Assembly: GCA_002437495.1 (NCBI GenBank)
Contig: DJQA01000015.1
Location: 1 to 64,000 of the forward strand
Length of the DNA stretch: 64,000 nt
From: Prevotellaceae bacterium UBA6398
Lineage (GTDB): Bacteria; Bacteroidota; Bacteroidia; Bacteroidales; Bacteroidaceae
Direction of reading: 5' to 3'
Every line of letters begins with the position of its first letter. Positions within the stretch are counted from its first letter, which is position 1. Positions 1-9,600 of this stretch are shown in pieces. Position numbers and translations under genes: made by a program. Below the pieces are notes generated by a model that saw only the letters and a program-made list of their open reading frames with translations, was not told where the DNA came from and ran no database searches.

Positions 1-905
1 GTAACAGAGCTTGGGATGTCCACCGAGGCAAGGCCGGTGCAAGAAAAGAAAGCATTGTCTCCAATACTGGTAACGGAGCCGGGGATGTCCACCGAGGCAA
101 GGCCGGTGCAATTATAGAAAGCATTGTCTCCAATGCCCGTAACGGTGTATTCCGCCCCATCGTGCGTAACCTTTTCGGGAATACTGTATGTTTCCCTGCC
201 GGACATTTCGGCGGAATTGTATCCCGCTTTCAGAAGAGTGGCTGTTCCGTCTTTTTTATAGTGGTAGGCGAAAAGTCTGCTGCAATCCCAAAAAGCACCA
301 TATCCTATGCTCGTAACGGAGTTGGGGATGACCACAGAGGCAAGGCCGATGCAACCCTCGAAAGCATTGCCACCTATGCTCGTAACGGAGTTGGGGATGA
401 CCACAGAGGCAAGGCTGCTGCAACCAGAGAAAGCCTCGTCCCCAATGCTCGTAACGGAGTATTCCGTTCCATCGTGCGTAACCTTTTCGGGAATACTGTA
501 TGTTTCCCTGCCGGACATTTCGGCGGACTTGTATCCCGCTTTCAGAAGAGTGGCCGTTCCGTCTTTTTTATAGTGGTAGGCGAAAAGACTGCTGCAATCT
601 CGGAAAGCATATTCCCCAATGATTGTAACGGAGCCGGGGATGTCCACCGAGGCAAGGCCGGTGCACTTATAGAAAGCCCAATCCCCAATGCTCGTTACGG
701 TATAGTCTTTTCCTTCGTGCGTTATTTTTTCGGGAATGTTGGCGGTCGTGATGCTTCTTTCAGCACCGCTTACAGCCGCCGTTCCGTCATCGAAAAGCGT
801 ATATTTCATGTTGTCCTGCGTTATTTCTTCATTTGCTAACGCGGGAGCAACACCAGACAGCAACACAGCCAACAGCAGCATTGCCTTTAAATTGAAATTT
901 TTCAT
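1..905 (-). CDS. BspA-type leucine-rich-repeat (LRR_5) surface protein, 3' end outside window
   Basis: Reading the minus strand from ATG at 905 gives about 301 residues that run off the left edge without a stop. The N-terminus is a signal peptide (MKNFNLKAMLLLAVLLSG, then Ala-rich to about residue 25). The rest consists of roughly 23-residue LRR_5 units of the form SVTSIGDxAFxxCxxLASVxIP, typical of BspA-like cell-surface proteins of Bacteroidales. Between LRR blocks lies a module with AYHYKKDGTATLLKAGY and SIPEKVTHDG, which occurs twice almost identically (DNA 139-291 and 451-603). BspA-type proteins are known for adhesion and protein interaction; the ligand here cannot be told. Secretion is inferred from the signal peptide. 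No Bacteroides-type promoter was recognised upstream. The plus-strand reading frame across the same DNA is a mirror of the repeats and is not a gene. Confidence 0.9.
   Translation of the reverse strand, partial: MKNFNLKAMLLLAVLLSGVAPALANEEITQDNMKYTLFDDGTAAVSGAERSITTANIPEKITHEGKDYTVTSIGDWAFYKCTGLASVDIPGSVTIIGEYAFRDCSSLFAYHYKKDGTATLLKAGYKSAEMSGRETYSIPEKVTHDGTEYSVTSIGDEAFSGCSSLASVVIPNSVTSIGGNAFEGCIGLASVVIPNSVTSIGYGAFWDCSRLFAYHYKKDGTATLLKAGYNSAEMSGRETYSIPEKVTHDGAEYTVTGIGDNAFYNCTGLASVDIPGSVTSIGDNAFFSCTGLASVDIPSSV
139..603 (-). repeat. Direct 312-bp-period duplication inside the LRR gene
   Basis: The DNA at 139-291 and 451-603 is nearly identical over about 150 bp and the copies start 312 bp apart (104 codons). 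The duplicated block codes for the KKDGTATLLKAGY...SIPEKVTHDG module, with shorter 69-bp LRR units between. Such in-frame repeats allow gain or loss of LRR modules by recombination. Confidence 0.8.
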
Positions 906-1715
906 TGTTTTTTGTTTAATTGATGATTTGTATTATTCTTTGTGTTTTTTGTGTTTTTCTGCGTCCAAGCCCGGAGAGTCCGGGTTTGGGCATTAGTGAA
1001 CCGTGGTTTTGACAAATATACTGCTGCATAGGCATTGAGTTTTTATGCCCCAGACTCCCGAATAGGCGGTGGTTTTTGTTCGGAATGGTTTTGCAGCATA
1101 AAAAAGCGTGGGAGTCAAACCGTTACCCGTCCCACGAACTGAGGCTCTGGCATTGCCCATCTTCTCGAAACGAGCAACGCCGAAGCCCACGCCGATATGT
1201 ATGATAACACCTTTTCACAGAGTCTGCGACCACATATTGCGGACACAAAAACTCCGTGAAACGAATGCGTATATACACATCCCGCAGACATCTACCGTTG
1301 CATTTGTCTTTGAGAAGATTTGAAACTGCCAGATTTCAGTTCATCGAGAACAAAGCGCAGTAAACGCCTTAAATATGTTGCGGCTCTCACCTCCCGCCCT
1401 CTTGGCTTGCTTTCGCCTGCCTTTCGGCGTGGGTTTCCCCTTTCCGCAGCGGCGTCCGGGGCTTCCGCCCCCGCGCCGCCGACGGCTGTCGGTTGAGAAC
1501 CGAAAGCAAATTTATGATTTATTTCCCATACCAAACAAATTTTCACGCAGTTATTTTCACATAAGCATACGTTTGGGCGCAGCCCGGCAAACGTAATAAT
1601 TCAAGACGCATAACCACATTACATATAATTCGCACAAACCTTTGGAGAACAACAGTTTATATCGTTTATACGAATTTTGCATAACGAATTGTCATGCAGC
1701 AAGTTGCAAGGTAGC
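906..1715. other. Long non-coding stretch with a hairpin and a GC-rich block
   Basis: I see no convincing gene here. A perfect-to-wobble hairpin lies at 965-989 (CCAAGCCCGGA / TCCGGGTTTGG, three-base loop). A markedly GC-rich block at about 1380-1500 stands out from the AT-rich surroundings. Short open frames exist on both strands, but they have unusual composition (Arg/Pro/Gly rich) and no recognisable domain. The segment near 990-1120 resembles intergenic sequence I associate with other Bacteroidales, but I cannot verify that without a search. Confidence 0.4.
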
Positions 1716-1802
1716 GAAAAAAGGTCTGATGTAATTTGAATTATATCAGACATAATTTTTTCTACATGGGACATAGTTTTTCCTATGTCCGATGTAGTTT
1801 TG
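1716..1802 (+). repeat. 21-bp phased palindrome array, copy 1 (4 units)
   Basis: Unit centres are at 1727, 1748, 1769 and 1790, each exactly 21 bp apart. The array begins with GAAAAAAGGTCTGATG. It lies between the divergent LRR and TonB-receptor genes, the only copy not at the 3' end of a transcription unit. The third and fourth units also form a hairpin with one another (CTACATGGGACATAG / CTATGTCCGATGTAG). Confidence 0.95.
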
Positions 1803-1909
1803 GGACGCTTTGCAGTCATGCGCGATTATTGCGATATAAAATATTGCGGGCTTTACAACTTATCGTGCTTTTTCGCGTTTATAGTTTAATGATGGTATAT
1901 AAAGTTTAT

Positions 1910-4303
1910 ATGTGCAGAGGCTTTCGCCGCTTGCTTATGCTTGCGGTGGCGGCTTTGGCGTGCGTTGCGGTTTGTGCCCAAAACAGCCTGAAGGTGCGCG
2001 GCACTGTGAGCGACACAGAGGGGAAACCCATAGAAATGGCGGTGGTTAAGGTTGAAGGGCAGGGGGCAGGCACGCTAACCGATTTGAACGGCAAGTATTC
2101 GTTCACCTGTAAGGGCGGCGACAGTGTGGTTGTGGTGTTCAGCATGTTGGGATACCAAACCCGCAGACGCACGCTGACTTACCCGAAAGACTCGGTTACT
2201 TTGAAAGTTGTGCTGATGCCTGCGGACCATACCCTTGGGCAGGCCACAGTAAAGGGCCAGAGGGTGCAGTCGAACACAATGCAGACAATAAAGGCCAAGG
2301 ACACCAAGAATTTGCCAAGCACCACGGGCAACGGCGTTGAGGACCTTATTTCCACAATGGCAGGCGTGAGCCGCCATGACGAGATGAGCTCGCAATACAA
2401 TGTGCGCGGCGGCTCGTTCGACGAGAATTTGGTTTACCTTAACGGTCAGGAAGTTTTCCGCCCCATGCTTGTGAGTTCGGGACAGCAGGAGGGGCTTAGC
2501 ATAATAAACAGCGACATGGTTGACAAGATAGAGTTCTCGACCGGCGGCTTTCCTGTGAAATACGGCGACAAGATGTCGTCCGTTCTCGACATAAAATACA
2601 AAAAGCCGCAGCGGTTCGAGGCCAAGCTCAACGCCTCGCTTCTCGGCGGCGGCGTGTATGCCGGCTGGGGCAACAAACGCTTCAGCATAATGAACAGCAT
2701 ACGCTACAAGACAACGCGGTATATGCTCGGTTCGCTTGAGACAAACGGCGAATACCGCCCTAACTTCCTTGACTACCAAACCTATATTTCGTGGACACCG
2801 AACGAGCGTTGGACATTAGATTTCATAGGCAACATATCCGACAACCACTATAATTTCAAGCCCAAGAGCAGGGAGACGAAGTTTGGCACGCTTGCAGAAA
2901 CCAAGGAGTTCAAGGTTTACTTTGACGGCATGGAAAAGGATTTGTTTCGCACTTATTACGGAGCATTCACCATATCGCGCCACTTCGGGAAAAAGGCAAC
3001 GCTCTCGCTTTTAGGTTCCGCCTTTACAACCCGCGAGCAGGAGACATACGACATACAGGGGCAGTATTGGCTCAACGAACTCGGGTCGCAGGAGGAGCTT
3101 GGTGTGGGCACATATCGCGAGCATGCCAGAAACTACTTGAATGCCAATGTTGCCAATGTGGGCTTGCGCTTTAATTCCAAGTTTGGCAGGCACGATGTGG
3201 AGGCAGCTGTGTCGGTGCGCACGGAGCGTTTCACGGAAAAAGCGTCGGAGTGGGAGATGAGAGACTCGGCGGGATATTCCATTCCCAACAACCCCGACAA
3301 AATGCAGCTTTATTACAATTTGCATGCAGACGAGAAGATGAACGCAACGCGAGTTGAGGCTTATGTGCAGGACACATATCGCTTTTCAGCCAAGGCGGGG
3401 AATTTTACGCTGAACTATGGCGTGAGACTGTCGAACTGGAGCTGGAACAAGGAAACGATAATAAGCCCGCGCGCATCGCTTGGTTTCATTCCTGCGGCAA
3501 ACGATAATCTGATATTCCGCCTTGCAGCCGGACTTTATTGCCAGACACCTTTCTACAAGGAACTGCGCGACACCGTTACGACAAACTACAACACAGTGGT
3601 GAACCTTAACAAGAACATAAAGTCGCAGCGCAGTTGGCAGGTGGTGCTGGGCGGGGACTACACGTTCCGCATGGGCGACCGTCCGTTCAAGTTTACGGCG
3701 GAATTTTACTATAAGGGTATGAGCGACCTTATCCCCTATAACGTGAACAATGTGCGCACGGTTTATTACGGGCGCAATATGTGCAGCGGATATGCCGTGG
3801 GAATAGACACAAAGCTTTACGGGGAGTTTGTTCCGGGAACGGATTCGTGGATAACCTTTTCCGTAATGCAGACTAAGGAAAAGTTTGGCAAAAAGTGGGT
3901 GCCACGCCCCACCGACCAGCGATATAACCTTTCGCTTTATTTCACCGATTTCTTTCCCGGTACAGATCGTTGGAAACTGTCGCTGCGCGGTGCTTTTGCC
4001 GATGGATTGCCTTTCGGGCCTACGCATTCTGGCAGGGAGAAGATGAACTTCCGCGCCCCGGCATACAAACGTGTGGACATCGGGATGAACTACCGCCTTT
4101 TGAACAACGAAGACCGCAGCCACACTCGCGGCATAGCGGGGATGCTCAAGAATGCGTGGTTGGGAATTGACGCTTTCAATGTGTTCGGCATCAACAATGT
4201 GAACTCGTATTATTGGGTGTCTGACGTAACAAACAACCAATTTGCAGTGCCGAACTATCTTACGGGACGACTTCTGAACCTCAGACTGCAGTTGGAGTTC
4301 TGA
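1910..4303 (+). CDS. TonB-dependent outer-membrane receptor with CarboxypepD-like N-terminal domain
   Basis: The protein is about 797 aa. It has a signal peptide (MCRGFRRLLMLAVAALA, ending near VCAQ), then a carboxypeptidase-regulatory-like beta domain (VRGTVSDTEGKPIEMAVVKV), a plug domain (NGVEDLISTMAGVSR; YNVRGGSFDENLVYLNG) and a long beta-barrel ending in an aromatic residue (LRLQLEF), as expected for outer-membrane insertion. It should import a ligand using TonB/ExbBD energy. No SusD partner is adjacent, so the substrate is unknown; it could be a siderophore, a metal chelate or a small ligand. The open frame extends upstream to 1736 but that part lies inside the palindrome array, so I chose the ATG before the signal peptide. 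ATGs at 1889/1892 are alternatives. Confidence 0.88.
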   Translation: MCRGFRRLLMLAVAALACVAVCAQNSLKVRGTVSDTEGKPIEMAVVKVEGQGAGTLTDLNGKYSFTCKGGDSVVVVFSMLGYQTRRRTLTYPKDSVTLKVVLMPADHTLGQATVKGQRVQSNTMQTIKAKDTKNLPSTTGNGVEDLISTMAGVSRHDEMSSQYNVRGGSFDENLVYLNGQEVFRPMLVSSGQQEGLSIINSDMVDKIEFSTGGFPVKYGDKMSSVLDIKYKKPQRFEAKLNASLLGGGVYAGWGNKRFSIMNSIRYKTTRYMLGSLETNGEYRPNFLDYQTYISWTPNERWTLDFIGNISDNHYNFKPKSRETKFGTLAETKEFKVYFDGMEKDLFRTYYGAFTISRHFGKKATLSLLGSAFTTREQETYDIQGQYWLNELGSQEELGVGTYREHARNYLNANVANVGLRFNSKFGRHDVEAAVSVRTERFTEKASEWEMRDSAGYSIPNNPDKMQLYYNLHADEKMNATRVEAYVQDTYRFSAKAGNFTLNYGVRLSNWSWNKETIISPRASLGFIPAANDNLIFRLAAGLYCQTPFYKELRDTVTTNYNTVVNLNKNIKSQRSWQVVLGGDYTFRMGDRPFKFTAEFYYKGMSDLIPYNVNNVRTVYYGRNMCSGYAVGIDTKLYGEFVPGTDSWITFSVMQTKEKFGKKWVPRPTDQRYNLSLYFTDFFPGTDRWKLSLRGAFADGLPFGPTHSGREKMNFRAPAYKRVDIGMNYRLLNNEDRSHTRGIAGMLKNAWLGIDAFNVFGINNVNSYYWVSDVTNNQFAVPNYLTGRLLNLRLQLEF

Positions 4304-4315
4304 TGGCGGATTAAG

Positions 4316-4346
4316 TAAGTGCCGAGATTTTAATTCCCGGCACTTA
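4316..4346 (+). terminator. Hairpin after TonB-dependent receptor
   Basis: TAAGTGCCG and CGGCACTTA are complementary arms around an AT-rich loop, 12 bp after the receptor stop codon. It lacks a long T tract, so termination strength is uncertain. Confidence 0.5.
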
Positions 4347-4356
4347 TTACAACAAA

Positions 4357-4586
4357 TCAGAGGGGCGCAATAGCTAATTGATTAGGACTAATGCCACGTT
4401 TTTTCAATATCTTTTTAAGTCCCAATAAGCGAGATTCCTTTACTTTTTGTGGTTTTCCTAACTTTATTCCAAATTGTTTCTTATATATATCATATACAAG
4501 TTCGGAACAATGGTATTTGTCATTATTGAACTTGAATGACAAGTAGTAAGGTTTTCCAAGATATGTTAAAGAAGAAGTCCGATTAA
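4357..4586 (-). pseudogene. Fragment of YiiX-like (permuted papain, C92-type) amidase, second copy
   Basis: The minus strand codes for the C-terminal third of a YiiX/NlpC-P60-related protein: YLGKPYYLSFKFNNDKYHC, then SELVYDIYKKQFGIKLGKP, ending at a stop at 4357. It is about 60% similar by eye to the fragment at 4587-5027 and begins right after that fragment's stop, so it looks like a truncated tandem duplicate. The CSELVY motif carries the family's catalytic Cys, but the N-terminal half with the His is missing. The DNA is clearly more AT-rich than its neighbours. A short in-frame ATG at 4542 exists, but a functional protein is unlikely. Confidence 0.65.
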
Positions 4587-5027
4587 TTATCTAGTAGAGG
4601 AATAAATATCTTCAGGAGACACAACCAATTGATTTGGATTTATATGTCTATTTTTTAATGTCCTATGTAACCAAAATATATTATAAGAAGAAACTTTCTT
4701 AGGCTTACAAAGAGTAATTCCAAGTTGTTCTTTATATATAGTATATACTAATTCGGAACAATACATTTTGTTATTATTAAACTTAAATGCCCTATCGTAA
4801 GGCATCCCTAAATATTTTTTATATTTTATTTTAGGACAATCATCAAGAATCCTCAATTTCCAATACAACTCACCTCTACCTTTAGATATCCATTTGTTTA
4901 ACTTTGTAAGCTTAACTACATTGGAAGCTTCTAATACGTAAGGCTTTTTGTTTTTATATACAATTATTCCGCAATGCCCAAAAGCAGGCGTTGCGCATGA
5001 TTTTTTAAAAAGTAAGTCCCCTTAGTC
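4587..5027 (-). pseudogene. YiiX-like (permuted papain, C92-type) amidase, N-terminally broken
   Basis: Continuous translation on the minus strand from about 5027 gives GDLLFKKSCATPAFGHCGI, then VYKNKKPYVLEASNVV, a central WISKGRGELYWKL stretch, and MYCSELVYTIY. These are the His, Glu and Cys blocks of YiiX-type amidases (GDLLF, GHxGI, VLEA, CSELVY). An in-frame TAA stands directly before GDLLF and no ATG precedes the His block, so the signal peptide and start are gone. Only an internal TTG or ATG could start translation. The low GC content suggests acquisition by transfer. Working enzymes of this kind act on peptide or lipid amide bonds at the cell surface; this one is probably dead. Confidence 0.65.
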
Positions 5028-5194
5028 AAACATGGTTGGTTCAGGAGGCCTTTTCTTTGCAATATGGGCGCATGAATATGAATATACCGTTGAAACGGAG
5101 TTTTTAAGGGACGGCTGAGTGCTTGAATTTCTTGCAGTGGCGAGGTTTACGGTAAGGTTTGTAAGTTAATGCGTTATACAACGTTATGGCGGCC

Positions 5195-5256
5195 GAAAAA
5201 AGGTCTGATGTAATTTTTCCTATGTCCTATGTGGTTTTTCCTACATCAAATATAAT
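5195..5256 (+). repeat. 21-bp phased palindrome array, copy 2 (3 units)
   Basis: Unit centres are at 5206, 5227 and 5248. It starts with GAAAAAAGGTCTGATG like copy 1. It lies between the YiiX fragments and the 3' end of the DUF308 gene. About 35 bp downstream it continues into the GGGGCGCATTGCATACG repeat. Confidence 0.95.
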
Positions 5257-5292
5257 TTTCGCGATGTTTGGAGAAAGTTTCCTGTTTCGAAT

Positions 5293-5339
5293 TTGTGCAT
5301 TTGCAGGGGCGCATTGCATACGTCCTGTAAGCCACAGCC
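5293..5339 (+). repeat. Dispersed repeat with core GGGGCGCATTGCATACGTCC
   Basis: The segment TTTGCAGGGGCGCATTGCAT plus ACGTCCTGTAAGCCAC matches segments at 18802-18850 and 28320-28372, each located downstream of a palindrome array in the same orientation. Confidence 0.7.
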
Positions 5340-5433
5340 AAGAACGCTCTTTCGGCCCTTAAAAAGGAATCTTCTTAATAGTTTTATATTGGTAAATAGC
5401 TAAAAAAATCCGTTTGCAATACTTTCGGGAACG

Positions 5434-5985
5434 TTATAGACTATGCTTGTTTATCATTACAGTTTGTACAGCAAGAACAATTTCCATTATTCCGTATGCA
5501 ATGAATGAAATTCCCAATATAATCATCGGCAGCGAAGCAGACTCAATCGGATTTATAAAAATGAATATGCCGGCAAGCATAATCAACATCGGGATAATAT
5601 AAAGAAGTGCCGGAGTGCGCACGCTTTTTGAACAAAGACGGAAACTTACTATCTGGAACGCGCCCGCCAAAACAATGAACGCGCCAAAAATGAACATGGA
5701 TATCGTTATAAAAGCCGAAGGCATGAGCGATAGTACCAAACCGAACAGAATACATCCCACGCTTGTGAGCGGGAACTGCGTTTGCCGGACTTCAGAGTAT
5801 AGATCAATGTTGTTTACGGTCTTAACATAATATATAACCGAAACAATGCCGATCAATAGGAACAGCACGCCGATAAGCACCACGATTATTTTAGTGGCGG
5901 TTTCAGGGTAGAATGCAAGTAGAAATCCTATTGCGAGGGCTATTGCAGCCCTTATAATTGCGAGGATGGGTTTGCTCATGAGCAT
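5434..5985 (-). CDS. DUF308 (HdeD-type) integral membrane protein
   Basis: The protein is about 183 aa from the ATG at 5985 (MLMSKPILAIIRAA). It has about six hydrophobic segments, for example AIALAIGFLLAFYPE, IIVVLIGVLFLLIGIVSVIYY, SVGCILFGLVLSLMP, FIFGAFIVLAGAFQIV and LYIIPMLIMLAGIFIFI, in the repeated two-helix pattern of DUF308/HdeD proteins. HdeD contributes to acid resistance in Escherichia coli; in Bacteroidota the role is unknown. An upstream in-frame start at 6015 adds a hydrophilic MCNFAKNKTN stretch and is less likely, because TAACTTCG, close to the -7 promoter consensus, lies just upstream of the chosen start. It is divergent from the phosphatase gene. Confidence 0.75.
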   Translation of the reverse strand: MLMSKPILAIIRAAIALAIGFLLAFYPETATKIIVVLIGVLFLLIGIVSVIYYVKTVNNIDLYSEVRQTQFPLTSVGCILFGLVLSLMPSAFITISMFIFGAFIVLAGAFQIVSFRLCSKSVRTPALLYIIPMLIMLAGIFIFINPIESASLPMIILGISFIAYGIMEIVLAVQTVMINKHSL

Positions 5986-6078
5986 ATTTGTTTTGTTTTT
6001 TGCGAAGTTACACACTTATTTTGTTTTTGGGCAGCGGCTTTTGTTTATTTTTGCAATTAAACAAAAATAAAAGTGTTT

Positions 6079-6651
6079 ATGCTAACAATGTATTTGGCAC
6101 GCCACGGCGAAACAGAGGAAAACCGAGCGCAAGTATTGCAGGGCCAAACCGGAGGGCACCTTACCCAACTTGGCATAAGCCAGGCGCACAGGTTGGGAGA
6201 GAAACTGAAGAATGAGTTTTTTGACGCGGTGGTGTCGAGCCCGCTGAAACGCGCCGTTGACACTACACGGATAATACTTTCCTACGGACACGAAAACAAA
6301 ATAGAACTTTGCGACCTTTTGAAGGAAAGAGACTGGGGGGAGTTTACTCTGCATACGTATGCCGAGGCACGCAAGCTGGAAAAATTGCCCGACAGCGTGG
6401 AGACAATCAAACAGGGCATGGAGCGTGGCAGGCAGTTCGCAAACCTTATGTTTAGGAAATATAACGGTAAGAAAATACTTTGCGTGGGGCACGGATTTAT
6501 TAATCGGTGCATCCTGTCAATGATATATGGCGTTGACAAGAACGAAATACCCCGTATGGAAAACGCGGAATGCAGAATAGTGGAGGTGTACTCTGAAATA
6601 GCGCCAAATAATGATTTGCAGTATAGCGGGGACGAAGTGTCGGCAGACTGA
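6079..6651 (+). CDS. Histidine phosphatase family protein (phosphoglycerate mutase-like)
   Basis: The protein is about 190 aa. LARHGETEENR near the N-terminus is the RHG phospho-acceptor motif, VVSSPLKRAVDTTR supplies the second Arg, and CVGHGFINR near residue 145 supplies the second catalytic His. These are the signature blocks of the branch-1 histidine phosphatases, which include cofactor-dependent phosphoglycerate mutases, cobalamin phosphatases (CobC) and general phosphatases. The substrate cannot be set from sequence. ATG at 6079 is preferred over the in-frame GTG at 6073. A -7 element TATTTTTG is at 6046-6053. The stop is 2 bp from the 3' end of mfd, which is convergent. Confidence 0.85.
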   Translation: MLTMYLARHGETEENRAQVLQGQTGGHLTQLGISQAHRLGEKLKNEFFDAVVSSPLKRAVDTTRIILSYGHENKIELCDLLKERDWGEFTLHTYAEARKLEKLPDSVETIKQGMERGRQFANLMFRKYNGKKILCVGHGFINRCILSMIYGVDKNEIPRMENAECRIVEVYSEIAPNNDLQYSGDEVSAD

Positions 6652-6653
6652 CG

Positions 6654-9600
6654 CTATTTGCTTTCTCGGTGGATTATTTCGTCAAACACGGCAATGGCGG
6701 CTTCGGGGGTGGGAATGTTGGCAACCGACATCTTTCGTTTTCCGTTGCTTTCGTCAAGTTTGCAGCGTTGTATATGCTTCATGGCGTAGTCTATAATGTT
6801 CCCGAAAGTGTTGCTTTTGTAGAATGGGCTGGCGTTGTCAGACACGAAGAAAAGCGTCATCCTCTTGTTTTTCATAAATACTTTTTCCACGCCGAGTGCA
6901 CGGGCTTTACGGCGCAGTGTAGGCATAAGCATTAGGGCTTCGGCCTGACGGGGCGGTGGCCCGAATCGGTCCGTGAGGTGCCGATGGTAGCGTTGTAGCT
7001 CTTCATCGCTTGAAATTGAGTCGAGCTCGCGGTAAAGCATAATCCTTTCGCTTGCTCCCGGAACGTATGTCTCGGGGAAGAACATTGGAATGTCGCTCTC
7101 TACATTGCAGTCTTCGACAAAGAAACTTCCTTCGCCTTCTTTTGACTGCTGTATTTCGTCTTGGTAAAGGTCGGAAAACTCCTGTGTTTTTAGTTCGTTT
7201 ACAGCCTCGCTGAGTACGCGCTGGTATGTTTCATATCCCAAGTCGGCAATAAAACCACTTTGTTCTGCTCCCAGCAGGTTTCCCGCTCCGCGTATGTCGA
7301 GGTCTTGGAGCGCTATGCTGAACCCGCTCCCCAAATCGGAAAATCCCTCAATGGCTTCGAGACGGCGGCGAGCGTCATCGGGAAGAGATGATATTGGAGG
7401 TGTAAGTAGGTAGCAATACGCTTTTTTATTAGAGCGTCCCACGCGGCCGCGCATTTGGTGAAGGTCGCTCAGCCCGAAATTTTGTGCTCCCCCTATTATT
7501 ATTGTATTGGCGTTGGGAATATCCACACCGCTTTCTATAATGGTTGTCGATACCAAAACATCGAAATCAAAATTCACAAATCCCGTAATAACCTTTTCCA
7601 ATTCCTCGGGCGGCATTTGCCCATGCCCTATGGCTACCCGCGCCTCCGGCACTAAACGGTTTATCATTGCTTTTATGGACGGCAGCTTTGAAATTCTGTT
7701 GCATACAAAGAACACTTGTCCTCCGCGTGCTAGCTCACGGTTTATAGCCTCCGATACAGTCTCTTCATTGAAGGTGATTAGTTCGGTGTCTATCGGGTAT
7801 CTGTTGGGTGGGGCTGTGCGTATAACCGAAAGGTCTCGTGCGCCCATTAGCGAGAATTGTAATGTTCGCGGTATAGGGGTGGCTGTGAGGGTAAGGGTGT
7901 CTATTTCCGTTTTTATCTGTCGCAGTTTCTCTTTTACCGAAACACCGAATTTCTGTTCCTCATCAATTATAAGCAGTCCGAGGTCGTGGAATTTTATATT
8001 CTTTCCTGTAAGTTTGTGTGTGCCTACAATAATGTCAATCTTTCCATCGGCAAGGTCTTTCAGCACTTCTTTTGTTTGCTTTGGCGTTCTTGCCCGTGAA
8101 AGGTAGTCCACGCGTACCGGGAAATCTTTAAGTCGTTCGCTGAAAGTTCGGTAGTGCTGAAGCGCAAGCACAGTGGTGGGCACGAGTATTGCAACCTGTT
8201 TATTGTCGCATACGGCTTTGAAGGCTGCGCGTATTGCAACTTCTGTCTTGCCGAAGCCAACATCTCCGCAAACAAGGCGGTCCATCGGACGCGCCTTCTC
8301 CATGTCTTCCTTCACCGCCTGGCTTGCCTTAGACTGGTCGGGGGTGTCTTCGTAAAGAAACGAGGCTTCGAGTTCGTGCTGCATATAGTTGTCCCCGCTG
8401 AACGCGAAACCTTTTTTTGAGCGCCTTTCGGCATAAAGCCTTATGAGGTCTCGGGCAATGTCCTTTATTCTTTTCTTTGTACGCTCCTTTATGCGCTGCC
8501 ATGCGCCGGTGCCAAGGTGGCTTACCTTTGGCGGTGTGCCTTCTTTACCGCGATATTTGCTGAGTTTGTGTAATGAGTTAATGGAAACCATAACAATGTC
8601 GCCGCCGGCGTAAACAAGTTTTATGGCTTCCTGTCGCGAATTTCCCTCTCCTGTATGCACCAGTCCCATAAATTGTCCCACACCGTGGTCGATGTGTACT
8701 ACATAATCGCCAACCTGCAAGTCGTTTATTTCTTTTAATGTCAAGGCGTTTTTCCCTCTTCTGGCACCGTTTTCTTTCATGTTGTAGCGGTGGAAGCGGT
8801 CAAAAATCTCGTGGTCGGTAAACAGGCATGCTTTTATGTCATCGGAGCAAAAACCGGAGTGAACCGTACCGAGCAGGGGTGTGAATATGTCTTTAGATCC
8901 CATTCCTTCGAGTGCGCTTGCAATGCGTTCAAGTTGCTTGGCACTGTCGGCGGCGATGAATATTTTGTATCCCTTTGCTGCGTAGTCAGTAAACGAAGCT
9001 TTTACAAGGTTAAAGTCTTTGTGGTAAAGTGGTTGCAGGCTCGTATGGAATGTTATTGTCGGGGTGTGTGCGTTCTCTTTGGCGTTTTGCGCAACACCGC
9101 TTTCTACAACGACATGCTTGTTTTGCAGGTTCTGCATCTCCTCGTTTGCCGCAAAGTTTTCAGGCGGGCATTCGGGCATTTGCTGTTTGTATTCTTCTAT
9201 TTTTGCGGCATCGAGTGCAATACTTCCTGTGAAATATACGGTGTTTGGCGGAAAGAGGTTTGTAATGGGTACAAGGTTTGCGGCATTTGAGGCTTGCGGT
9301 GCTATTATTGCATTATCCAGTTTTTCAATGCTTAGCTGCGTTGCCACGTCGAATGTGCGCACGCTTTCAACATTGTCTCCGAAAAGGTCTATTCGTATTG
9401 GGTCGGGGCATGAATATGAAAAAATGTCCACAATGCTACCGCGAACGGCGAACTCTCCGGGTGCGTAAACGTAGTCAACGGGTTTGAAGCCCCATTCTAT
9501 GAGTTTCCTTTCAGTTTCGGTAATGTCGAGTGTGCCGTTTGTTTTTACGGTAAGTGAACGCTCGGCAACCTCTTCCGCGCCCGGCACTTTTTGGGCTATT

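Noticed and set aside
162..839. Plus-strand 225-residue open frame with internal repeats
   Set aside because: It is the mirror of the LRR gene; the minus strand gives a signal peptide and canonical LRR_5 units, and the repeats explain why the other strand stays open.
1292..1546. 84-residue minus-strand frame in the GC-rich block
   Set aside because: No start context or domain, biased Arg/Ala/Gly composition caused by high GC.
1619..1819. Open frames through the arrays giving heptad-like peptides such as TSDIGKTMSHVEKIMSDI
   Set aside because: A 21-bp unit automatically yields a 7-residue period. Flanking residues are not conserved between copies (1.7, 28.2, 37.6 kb), starts differ, and several copies have stops, so a coiled-coil protein is not supported.
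3386..4240. 284-residue minus-strand open frame inside the TonB receptor gene
   Set aside because: It is antisense to a well-matched receptor barrel, has no recognisable domain or start context, and has the composition of a shadow frame.
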